Origin: Lapidilactobacillus gannanensis
GTDB lineage: Bacteria > Bacillota > Bacilli > Lactobacillales > Lactobacillaceae
NCBI RefSeq assembly: GCF_003946675.1
Contig: NZ_RHOT01000013.1
Coordinates: 1 to 55,940 of the forward strand
Length of the DNA: 55,940 bases
Direction: 5' to 3'
Shown in pieces: positions 44,234-51,998 of this stretch; the first letter of the stretch is position 1; the number at the start of each line of letters is the position of its first letter. Below the pieces are notes generated by a model. It did not search any database, was not told the origin of the DNA, and was given only the letters and a program-made list of their open reading frames with translations. A program made the translations under genes and the position numbers.

Positions 44234-46045
44234 CTAATTACTTTTCAATAAATTCTCTAATTCATCCAAGCGCTTGGCAAAGACAGCGAAAGCATCCGTC
44301 AAATAAGTTGGTTGCGTCATGTCGACGCCGGCTTGTTGCATGGTTACAATTGGATCTTGAGAATTGCCTGACTTCAAATAGTTCAGGTAGTGCTCAACTG
44401 CTTGTGGGTGACCTTGAGTAATCCCATTAGCCAAAGTTGAAGCAGCCGCAAAGCCAGTGGCATACTGATAAACATAATAATTCATGTAGAAATGCGGAAT
44501 TCGCGCCCATTCAAGACTGATTTCAGGGTCAGAAATCACGGCCTCACCATAGTAACGCGCATTGATCTCACCATATTGTTGAGATAACGTGTCTGCAGTC
44601 AAAGGTATTCCTTGGTCATCGGCAGTATGCAAGAAATGTTCGAATTCAGCGAACTGAGTCTGACGATAAACAGTCCCTTTAAAGCCATCTAAATAATAGT
44701 TAAGCAAATAAGCCCGTACTGTTGGATCGGTTTGCGTCTTTAAGAGATATTCGGTTAATAAGTTTTCATTAGTTGTGGAAGCAATTTCGGCTAAGAAAAT
44801 TGGATAGTCACCATATTGATACGGTTGATTATGACGGGTGTACCAACTGTGGACACTATGACCTGTTTCATGAACTAAGGTATACAAATTGCTGATATTA
44901 TCTTGCCAGTTCAGTAATTCATAAGGCGCAGTGTCATAGGCACCGCCAGAATAAGCACCACTACGTTTGCCTTTGCTTTCGACAACATCAATGTAACGAT
45001 TATTGAAGATTTCATCAACGTGGCTCAGGTAATCGTCACCTAAAATAGCGAGTGCTTGTTTAGCTTCTTTTTTCGCCGCGGTGAAGTCATAAGTTAAGCT
45101 TGGTTCACCAGTTAGTGGGACGTACATGTCATACATATGCAGTTCATCAACACCGAGTAATTTCTTGCGCAACGCGACGTAGCGATGCAATAAATCAAGA
45201 TGTTGATTGACTTGTGTCACCAGATTATCGTAGACCTTTTCTGGAATATGATTGGCCGCCATTGCCGCTGCACGAGCATTAGGATAATGGTGGACTTTGG
45301 CCAAATAATTGTGGCTCTTGATTTCACCAGTCAGCGTTTGGGCCAAGGTGTTTTGGAATTGATCATAAATGCTATATAATCCCTCGAAAGCGCCTTTGCG
45401 GACGTCACGATTGGTGGATTCAATCAAGGCACCATACACGCCATTAGAAAGTTGTACCGGGTCACCGTCTTCATTGACAACGAAAGGAAATTCTAAATCA
45501 GAATTATTTAAAACATTAAACGTATCTCGGGAAGCGCCAAAAACTTCAGTTGCGGCGGTTACTAATTTTTCGGAAGCGGTATCTAGTACGTGTCCTTTTT
45601 GTTCGCGCAAGTCGTCCAAATAATGTTGGTATTCATTTAATTTCGGTTCTGCTTGAACAAATTCAGCTAATTTATCGTCGCTTAAAGCAATGATTTCTGG
45701 TTCAACGAAGGCTAAACTAGTAGCAACTTCAGTAGCCAATGAACTAGCACGAGCCACCAAGCCTAAATAAGTTTGGTTATTAGTATCTTGATCGCTTTTC
45801 ATGCTAGCGTAAACGTAGACTTTTTCTAAATGACGATAGGTATTGTGTAAGGCAACAATGCCTTGATAAAGTTCAGTGGCTGACTGGCTAAGCTTTCCTT
45901 GAAAGTCTGCGGTTACTTGGGCTTGCTGCTTAACTTGTTGGAAATCAGTTTCCCAAGCTTGATCGTCTGGATAAATTAAAGCAAGATCCCAAGTTAAATC
46001 TTCGGGAACTTGATCACGTTCTGGTAATTGCTGGACATTGGTCAT
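44234..46045 (-). CDS. pepF: oligoendopeptidase F
   Basis: A 603-residue M3B zinc metallopeptidase that cleaves oligopeptides of roughly 7-17 residues in the cytoplasm. The zinc motif is VHETGHSVHSWYT (HExxH near residue 388) with the third ligand Glu in FLAEIASTTNENLL. The N-terminal helical domain (DLTWDLALIYPDD start) is normal. ATG 46045 has AAGGAG upstream. Single-gene unit. It contributes peptide turnover as in other lactic acid bacteria. Confidence 0.96.
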   Translation of the reverse strand: MTNVQQLPERDQVPEDLTWDLALIYPDDQAWETDFQQVKQQAQVTADFQGKLSQSATELYQGIVALHNTYRHLEKVYVYASMKSDQDTNNQTYLGLVARASSLATEVATSLAFVEPEIIALSDDKLAEFVQAEPKLNEYQHYLDDLREQKGHVLDTASEKLVTAATEVFGASRDTFNVLNNSDLEFPFVVNEDGDPVQLSNGVYGALIESTNRDVRKGAFEGLYSIYDQFQNTLAQTLTGEIKSHNYLAKVHHYPNARAAAMAANHIPEKVYDNLVTQVNQHLDLLHRYVALRKKLLGVDELHMYDMYVPLTGEPSLTYDFTAAKKEAKQALAILGDDYLSHVDEIFNNRYIDVVESKGKRSGAYSGGAYDTAPYELLNWQDNISNLYTLVHETGHSVHSWYTRHNQPYQYGDYPIFLAEIASTTNENLLTEYLLKTQTDPTVRAYLLNYYLDGFKGTVYRQTQFAEFEHFLHTADDQGIPLTADTLSQQYGEINARYYGEAVISDPEISLEWARIPHFYMNYYVYQYATGFAAASTLANGITQGHPQAVEHYLNYLKSGNSQDPIVTMQQAGVDMTQPTYLTDAFAVFAKRLDELENLLKSN

Positions 46046-46281
46046 GATAATGACTCCTTTTTTAATAGATTAGTCTGTGGTGAGTTTAATTGCTCCCGCT
46101 TAAACGGGAAATTACTTAATCTCAGTGTATTACAAATATTATTTATTTTCAGCGACTTTAATTAGAAAAAATATTTATTTTCGGTAAACTTCATTAAAAG
46201 TCTCTAAAAATAAAGTAAAAAATGGACAATCAGCCGTTGCTTGTATTAATCTAATAGTAATCACAAGGGGGTTACGGGCAC

Positions 46282-47391
46282 ATGAAGCAACCACAAAGAA
46301 AATTGCAACGTAACGAGTTAATAGCTATGAATAAGAAGACGTCTGCTGGTCGCCATTGGGGCCGTCTGGTCATTTTGATTGCGGTTTTAGTCGTTTTTGC
46401 GATTGGGGCCTACGTATTACGACTTTATGGTCAGACACGCAATGCCATTGAAGGTACCCACCAGTCTATTGGTGAAAGCCAAGCAGCAGCGGCCATTTTC
46501 AAGCAAAAAAAGCCATTCTCTTTATTGCTACTGGGAACTGATACTGGTGCAGAAGGCCGTCATGATCAAGGTAATTCCGACACGATGATTGTGGCTACGG
46601 TAAATCCTAATACCAAGCAAGTATTACTGACCAGTGTGCCACGAGATACGATGGCTGAAATTATTGGGACTAAAGATTTTACAGTCGCTAAAATTAATGC
46701 CGCTTATATGTATGGCGGTTCGAAAATGTCATTACAGACGGTCAATAAGTTGTTAGGAACGTCAATTGATTACTATATGACTATCAATATGGGTGGCTTA
46801 CAGAAAGTGGTTGATGCCGTTGGTGGGGTTGATGTTGATGTGCCGTTTGCCTTCAGTTGGAATGGTTCTAGTTTCACTAAAGGTGCCATGCATTTGAATG
46901 GCAAACAAGCGCTTGATTATTCACGGATGCGCTATGATGATCCAGAGAATGATTATGGACGACAAAAGCGTCAGCGTCAGATTATTACAGCAGTTATTAA
47001 ATCCGCAGTTTCTACTGGTACCTTGGCTCACTTTCAGGAAGTCTTAAAAGCCGTTACCAAAAATATGACCACTAATTTAACTTTTGATGATATGGTACAG
47101 ATATTCCTGAACTATCGTAGTGCTGGTCAAGATGTTAAGAGCGACTTCATTCAAGGTGTTAATGCCACCATTGGCGGTGCTTCTTATCAGATTGCGCCAA
47201 CCAGCGAATTGCAACGTGTTTCTGATAAAATCCATCAAGCCCAAGGTCTTGATACAGTGACGTTGGATAATGAAGAAGTTCGACAGAATAAATTGAATGC
47301 CAATCAAGGTTTTATTTTCGATAATCCGACAGTAGACCAAACTTTTACAATTTTTGATCAGAATAGTGACACCATGGCTTGGCAGGGTTAA
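46282..47391 (+). CDS. LytR-CpsA-Psr (LCP) family wall-polymer ligase
   Basis: 369 residues. A basic start and one membrane helix (about residues 30-48, LVILIAVLVVFAIGAYVL) put the catalytic domain outside the cell. The LCP core shows LLLGTDTGAEGRHDQGNSDT, TSVPRDTMAEI, INAAYMYGG, VDAVGGVDVDVPF and YSRMRYDDPENDYGRQKRQ, including the Arg and Asp residues that bind the pyrophosphate-lipid. LCP enzymes attach teichoic acids or polysaccharides to peptidoglycan. ATG 46282 has AAGGGGG upstream. Monocistronic; no clear terminator behind it. Confidence 0.94.
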   Translation: MKQPQRKLQRNELIAMNKKTSAGRHWGRLVILIAVLVVFAIGAYVLRLYGQTRNAIEGTHQSIGESQAAAAIFKQKKPFSLLLLGTDTGAEGRHDQGNSDTMIVATVNPNTKQVLLTSVPRDTMAEIIGTKDFTVAKINAAYMYGGSKMSLQTVNKLLGTSIDYYMTINMGGLQKVVDAVGGVDVDVPFAFSWNGSSFTKGAMHLNGKQALDYSRMRYDDPENDYGRQKRQRQIITAVIKSAVSTGTLAHFQEVLKAVTKNMTTNLTFDDMVQIFLNYRSAGQDVKSDFIQGVNATIGGASYQIAPTSELQRVSDKIHQAQGLDTVTLDNEEVRQNKLNANQGFIFDNPTVDQTFTIFDQNSDTMAWQG

Positions 47392-47429
47392 TGAGTCTAG
47401 GAAAGGGTGCTAAAGCTGACTTAATTGTT

Positions 47430-47585
47430 TTTGGGCAGAATAGTGCCAAGTCTTCCTCAATTTAAAAAGGTGGTTGCTGGGCAATTTTATGGATGTACTT
47501 AGCAAGTTAAATCTAAAGTTGATTTTGGGCGAAATGGAGTCAGACCCAATTCTGTTTCAAAAACTTCACCAGGTTTTAGTGCGCA
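47430..47585. repeat. family A repeat, internally deleted copy A6
   Basis: The left end of module X (AGTGCCAAGTCTTCCTCAAT, GGTGGTTGCTGGGCAATT) is joined to the right end of module Y (GAGTCAGACCCAATTCTGTT, AACTTCACCAGGTTTTAG) with all inner parts missing. It fills the 211-base gap between the LCP and ABC-F genes. Confidence 0.8.
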
Positions 47586-47603
47586 GTAGTCCTTTTTCAG
47601 AAT

Positions 47604-49148
47604 TTATTTCTGATAATCCTCGATATTGATTACCTTATCAATCCAGCTATCATCGTAGAAGTCCATTTCATGGGTAACTAATAGTGCTGCACCAGGAAAC
47701 TTTTGAATACCTAAACGCAACGCGGCTTTAGTGGCATCGTCCAAGTGATTAGTAGGTTCATCTAAAATCAGTAGATTGGCTGGCGTCAACATCAATTGCG
47801 CCAGCTTAATTTTCGACTGCTCGCCACCAGATAGTTCGTTAATTGGCGACATTGCTTGCTGAGCGGTTAATCCCGTTCGGGCTAGTGCCTGACGTAAAAT
47901 TTTGGGCTTCTCTAACGGATAGAGATCTTGCAAGTATTGTAATGGTGTGGCCAATTTATGCGGCCATTGTAAACTCTGACTGTAATAGGCAATTTTCAAA
48001 GTCGGTGCTTTTTCAATTTCACCACTAAGACTTGGTAATTCGCCTAATAATGTTTTCAAAAGTGTTGATTTACCGACACCATTGTAACCAGCAATCACGA
48101 TTTTTTGTTCGTTAGCAACCGAGAATTCCAACAGCTTTTTATTTAACGGTTGATCGTAACCAATCACTAAGTCAGTTGTGGTGATCAAAATCCGACTAGC
48201 AGTTGGTTCATAAGCAAAGTTGATGACAGGCTGTGCTAAACGGTCTGGTGTTTTTAAAACGTCCATGTGCGAGAGTTGTTTCTCACGCGAACGTGCTGAT
48301 TTGGAACGCGAACCAGCTTTGAACTTGCGAATGTAAGCTTCTGATTTCGCAATTTGTTCCTGCTGTTTCGTATAAGCACGGCGATAGGCCAGGGCATTGG
48401 CTTCTTTTTGTTTGAAAGCTGATTGCAAGTCGCCAGTGTAGCGCGTAATTTGGCCAAACTCTATATCGAGAATGCAGTTGGTGATTTTTTCAAGGAATTG
48501 GTAATCATGGGAGATAACCAAATAAGCACCGCTGAAATTCTGCAAAAAGTCAGTCAACCAATCGATGTGTTTCGTGTCTAAATAGTTGGTTGGTTCATCT
48601 AACAACATAATATCAGGCTGCTGTAATAAAAGCTTCGCTAAAATGATTCGTGACCGCTGACCGCCACTTAATTCAGTGACGTCGGTTTCTAGGCCCATGT
48701 CAGTAATACCTAGCCCAGTAGCGACGGTTTCAATGCGAGTTTCCACGTCATAAAAACCGGCTTCTTCCAAACGGGTTTGGATTTGGCCGGCTTTTGCTAA
48801 ATCATCATCGTCTAAAGTTTGACTGTAGTTCTCGTAAATTTGATTCATTTTCTGTTCAAGGGCAAACATTTGCTCAAAAGCAGTTCGTAAGAATTCGCGA
48901 ATCGTCAATCCTTTGGTCATGTGGGCATACTGATCTAAATAACCAATCTGCAAGCCTTTCTGCCAAGTGATTTTACCGGAATCTGGCAAAATATCGCCAG
49001 TTAAAATTTTGATCAAGGTACTTTTACCAACACCATTTTGGCCAACAATCCCTAAATGATCGCCTTTTTCGACTTTGAAATTGGCATGATCGTATAAAGT
49101 TTTGTCCACAAATGTGTGGTTTAAATCTGTAACAGTTAATAAACTCAT
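47604..49148 (-). CDS. ABC-F family ATPase, YfmM-like
   Basis: 514 residues with two ABC domains and no membrane helix. Domain 1 has IVGQNGVGKSTLIK, LSGGQRSRIILAKLLL and LLDEPTNYLD. Domain 2 has IAGYNGVGKSTLLK, LSGGEQSKIKLAQLML and LILDEPTNHLD. The inter-domain linker is basic (RKFKAGSRSKSARSREKQL). The overall sequence follows B. subtilis YfmM (start MSLLTVTDLNHTF, then ALEQKMNQIYE). Unlike the Lsa-type copy at 6945 it is probably a translation factor rather than a resistance protein (inference). ATG 49148 has AAGGAG upstream. Monocistronic. Confidence 0.88.
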   Translation of the reverse strand: MSLLTVTDLNHTFVDKTLYDHANFKVEKGDHLGIVGQNGVGKSTLIKILTGDILPDSGKITWQKGLQIGYLDQYAHMTKGLTIREFLRTAFEQMFALEQKMNQIYENYSQTLDDDDLAKAGQIQTRLEEAGFYDVETRIETVATGLGITDMGLETDVTELSGGQRSRIILAKLLLQQPDIMLLDEPTNYLDTKHIDWLTDFLQNFSGAYLVISHDYQFLEKITNCILDIEFGQITRYTGDLQSAFKQKEANALAYRRAYTKQQEQIAKSEAYIRKFKAGSRSKSARSREKQLSHMDVLKTPDRLAQPVINFAYEPTASRILITTTDLVIGYDQPLNKKLLEFSVANEQKIVIAGYNGVGKSTLLKTLLGELPSLSGEIEKAPTLKIAYYSQSLQWPHKLATPLQYLQDLYPLEKPKILRQALARTGLTAQQAMSPINELSGGEQSKIKLAQLMLTPANLLILDEPTNHLDDATKAALRLGIQKFPGAALLVTHEMDFYDDSWIDKVINIEDYQK

Positions 49149-49284
49149 GGTTCGACTCCTTCATTGACACTTACAAAAATATACCATTACATGGAAGAAA
49201 TTGCCAAATTGCCGTGAAATACGGTTCTACAGAACGTGTTGGATTAGGCCACTTTCTAGTTGAAAACGGTGATTTGACGCTCTT

Positions 49285-49965
49285 AGATTAAAATGGTGCC
49301 AAGACTTCCTCAATTTGGGGTTGGTGGTGGCTGGGCGATTGAATGGGCGTGGAACATGGTGGGCGTTGATCTGAGCCCCTTCTGCGAACAATCTCAGATA
49401 CAAGCCTTATTCTAACCGCTGAAGCGGCAAGAATAATTTCACCATTGACGCCAATCGCCCAGCCACCACCAGGATAAACCAACAGAACTGAGCATCACTG
49501 TTTAGAAAAACAGATTTGCGTGGACTAGTAAATTGATTGACAAGTTTTATGGAATTGACCAAATCCGTCTGTTACAGAATTGGAAATCGATTATCAATCA
49601 GACTGTGTTGTTGCTACGATTTAAATTTGATTGCAGTCTAACAGAGTTGAGGGACTCCACAATGGCTGCCTTAACTACTAACAATAGTTAAATAAACCAC
49701 CTCAACTCCAGACGGAATGGAGGGCGTGGTTGTCAGCCAATGGGTTTAATTTGTGCCCGAGCTTGCGAGTAGCAGCCAAATTATTCTTAGCAATTTATCG
49801 CTTAGAATAAGACCTGTATTGATGACAATTTGGTTTGTAATTGGCATCAATCAGTGTCGGCCGCGTTCCACGACCAGCAAGCCCACAATGGCGTCAGAAC
49901 CAATTCTGTTTCAAAAGATTACTAGGATTGCGGTTTTGAACTTGTAGTTGTAGTTGGCTTCAGTG
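49285..49965. repeat. family A composite repeat, copy A7 (X-T-Y, complete)
   Basis: X has perfect 18-bp arms 49323-49340 and 49453-49470, which differ from A4 by a compensated base pair, with P2 at 49369-49399 (ATCTGAG/CTCAGAT) and P3 at 49407-49436. A poorer central hairpin region lies at about 49540-49610. Y has P1 arms TGGTTGT (49727-49733) and ACGACCA (49870-49876), P3 at 49781-49810 and P2 at 49818-49851 (ATTGATG/CATCAAT). It occupies most of the 1.1-kb gap upstream of the 3D-domain gene. Confidence 0.88.
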
Positions 49966-50074
49966 CGATGCCGTAACCATAAGTATTTACTATCATTGTC
50001 ATATTAGCCCGTGAATATTACGAAATATTACAAAACAACCAAAATTATTGCAAAACCGCCAAAAAGGCCGCTTT

Positions 50075-50091
50075 TTTACAGAGAGATTACA
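50075..50091 (-). promoter_or_regulatory. WalR (YycF) binding box
   Basis: On the minus strand TGTAAT-CTCTC-TGTAAA fits the Bacillus WalR consensus TGTWAH-N5-TGTWAH completely. A weaker TGTAAT-N4-CGTAAT lies at 50017-50032. The box is about 160 bases upstream of a secreted 3D-domain gene. WalR controls cell-wall hydrolases, so the context agrees. Confidence 0.6.
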
Positions 50092-50247
50092 AAAAGTACC
50101 CGAATGTGTCAATCAATTAACAGTGTTGCAGGGAGTCTGCTAACTTGTAATCTTGTTGGTATTTGGTTGTTACACTAGGCCGTTATACTCTGTATTTGTT
50201 AAATGGAAACATGAATAGCTCGAAAAACGTAAAGGAGTCTTCTATTT

Positions 50248-51015
50248 ATGACAAGTTTTACCCATAAAAAAAAGCACATTACTCGAATCGCTTTCACATT
50301 TGCGATTGCAGTAGCTATTTTCTTCCCTAATCTAAATCTCGTTATTGCGGCGCCAAATGATGATGCAAATATCTATCCGTCGACGCAAGCCGTTAAACAA
50401 GTTACTTTCGCTAATCGTGTAGCTCGTGAATTAGATGCTAAGGATGCTGCACAAACTCGGATGGCACAACAAACTGCCAATAAAGCTGAACAATTAGCTG
50501 ATCAGAAACAACAAGATGAAATTGCCCGCCAAGCTGCTGAGAAAGCTGCTGCCGAAAAAGCCGCTGCTGAAAAGGCTGCCGCTGAAAAGGCCGCTGCCGA
50601 AAAAGCTGCTGCTGAACAAGCCGCTGCTGCCAAAGCCGCCGCTCAAGCTGCCGCTGCCAAAGCTGCCGCCGCTGCTCAACAACAGGCTGCTGCTCAAGCA
50701 CAAAGCGCCGCTAGTACCACAACTGTTGCTACAAGTTCAACATCTGGTACCTCTAAAGGTACTTTCAAAATTAGTTTCTATGACCCGGCTGTTTTAGGCT
50801 CAAGCTTAGGTTATGGTGGCGTTGCTGCTAATTTAAGCATGTTTCCTAAAGGAACTCGTCTAAAGATTTCGATGTCTAATGGTCAGGTATTGTATCGGAC
50901 TGTTAATGATACTGGTTCATTTGCTTATGCTAATCCTTATCAATTAGACGTGGCAATGCCAAATAGTCAAATTCCTTCAGCTGGTATTTTATCAGCTTCA
51001 GTTGAAGTTTTATAA
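50248..51015 (+). CDS. secreted 3D / DPBB-domain protein with KAAAE repeat region
   Basis: 255 residues. Signal peptide at 1-34 (FTFAIAVAIFFPNLNLVIA, cleaved after AA). Residues about 60-160 are a coiled or helical region rich in Ala with tandem EKAAA and AKAAA units. The C-terminal domain (from FKISFYDPAVLG) is a small double-psi beta-barrel of the 3D/RlpA type, with VNDTGSF and YQLDVAMPNS carrying acidic residues typical of lytic or wall-binding 3D domains. It is likely a wall-associated muralytic or resuscitation-like protein (inference). GGAG precedes ATG 50248, and the terminator is at 51032-51073. Confidence 0.85.
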   Translation: MTSFTHKKKHITRIAFTFAIAVAIFFPNLNLVIAAPNDDANIYPSTQAVKQVTFANRVARELDAKDAAQTRMAQQTANKAEQLADQKQQDEIARQAAEKAAAEKAAAEKAAAEKAAAEKAAAEQAAAAKAAAQAAAAKAAAAAQQQAAAQAQSAASTTTVATSSTSGTSKGTFKISFYDPAVLGSSLGYGGVAANLSMFPKGTRLKISMSNGQVLYRTVNDTGSFAYANPYQLDVAMPNSQIPSAGILSASVEVL

Positions 51016-51031
51016 AATTAAATTTAATGCG

Positions 51032-51073
51032 AAGCACCCTTGATGGCTAAGTCAAATCAAGGGTGCTTTTTTT
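51032..51073 (+). terminator. rho-independent terminator of the 3D-domain gene
   Basis: AAGCACCCTTGAT pairs with ATCAAGGGTGCTT, followed by T8. Confidence 0.93.
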
Positions 51074-51146
51074 GATGACCAACTTGCTTTTCAAGTTCTG
51101 ATGGTGCTATTCTTAACAAAAATACGATTAGGCAAGGAGCAATGTA

Positions 51147-51698
51147 ATGAGTACCACTGAAATTACTAAACGAGCATTTGTCCAAGCGTTATTGGAATTA
51201 ACCGAAAAGCATGACTTTAGTCAAATCACTGTCTCAATGCTTACTCGCCAAGTGGGCATGCATCGCCAAAGCTTCTATTACCATTTCCATGATAAATATG
51301 AATTGCTGGCCTATATCTACCAAACCATTAGTTTTCATTACCTAGATAGCGGTAAAGTGACTTTCACCAATTGGCAAACCCAAGTTGAAAAAATGTTAAC
51401 TTCCATTGCCGACCATCAGTCTTTTTACTTAAATACAACGGCCAGTGACCAAAATACATTACTGCTGACATTCTCGCGGGTGGTGCAGGGACGTTTGCAG
51501 GATATGTTAACGGAATTGGATCCAGAACATCGGCTGTCGGATTATGATCGGCAATTTTATACCGAGTTTTTCGGGTATGGTTGTGGTGGTGTCTTAGTCG
51601 ATTGGATCAGTAATAACTTTACTAGTTCACCACAGGAGATTGCACAAAAACTTTCTAAACTTGTGGCCGATTTAAAACAGTATTCACCTTCGTTGTAA
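51147..51698 (+). CDS. TetR-family regulator (DhaS-like)
   Basis: 183 residues. N-terminal HTH (ITKRAFVQALLELTEKHDFSQITVSMLTRQVGMHRQSFYYHF, given here in its separate parts: KRAFVQALLELTEK, ITVSMLTRQVGMHRQSFYYH). The C-terminal ligand domain ends VLVDWISNNFTSSPQEIAQKL, the TetR_C_8 pattern of DhaS-type regulators. It may bind a small molecule and repress a nearby gene. No divergent partner is adjacent; the downstream neighbour is the UvrA-like gene on the other strand. ATG 51147 has AAGGAG upstream. Confidence 0.85.
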   Translation: MSTTEITKRAFVQALLELTEKHDFSQITVSMLTRQVGMHRQSFYYHFHDKYELLAYIYQTISFHYLDSGKVTFTNWQTQVEKMLTSIADHQSFYLNTTASDQNTLLLTFSRVVQGRLQDMLTELDPEHRLSDYDRQFYTEFFGYGCGGVLVDWISNNFTSSPQEIAQKLSKLVADLKQYSPSL

Positions 51699-51805
51699 AA
51701 TGGCTTTTGCGATTACGCAGCTTTTGGGGCTAGATTACTGGAAGTCGTTCTCAAATTAATTATGTCAGGGCAATGTGACGAGCAATATCGGCCAGGATAA
51801 AATAC

Positions 51806-51856
51806 AAATACCAGCTCAATTTTGACGTTGCGCCAAAAATTGAGCTGGTATTTTTA
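51806..51856. terminator. bidirectional rho-independent terminator
   Basis: AAATACCAGCTCAATTTT pairs with AAAATTGAGCTGGTATTT around GACGTTGCGCC, followed by TTTTT. It ends the TetR gene and can stop antisense transcription coming from the UvrA-like gene. Confidence 0.9.
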
Positions 51857-51919
51857 ATGTCACTATTTAGGCTGTCTTTCCAGTCGACCCGGTGACTGAA
51901 ACCGATGTCCCTTGACTAA

Positions 51920-51998
51920 AAATAAAAATGAACGTTAACCACTGAAAGCTGTTCTCAAAGGGCAACCGATTCTGATTTTTGTCACAGGCTGACGAAGG
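51920..51998. repeat. family B repeat, decayed copy B4
   Basis: ACGTTAACCACTGAAAGCTG, then GTTCTCAAAGGGCAACCGAT and TTTTGTCACAGGCTGACGAA match outer parts of B1 in the same reverse orientation. The central stem is missing. It lies directly after the 3' end of the UvrA-like gene. Confidence 0.55.

Noticed and set aside
50438..50797. Overlapping ORFs in other frames of the Ala-rich repeat gene
   Set aside because: Low-complexity Leu/Pro/Gln or Ser/Gly/Phe products arise from the GCN/GAA repeat and have no start signals.
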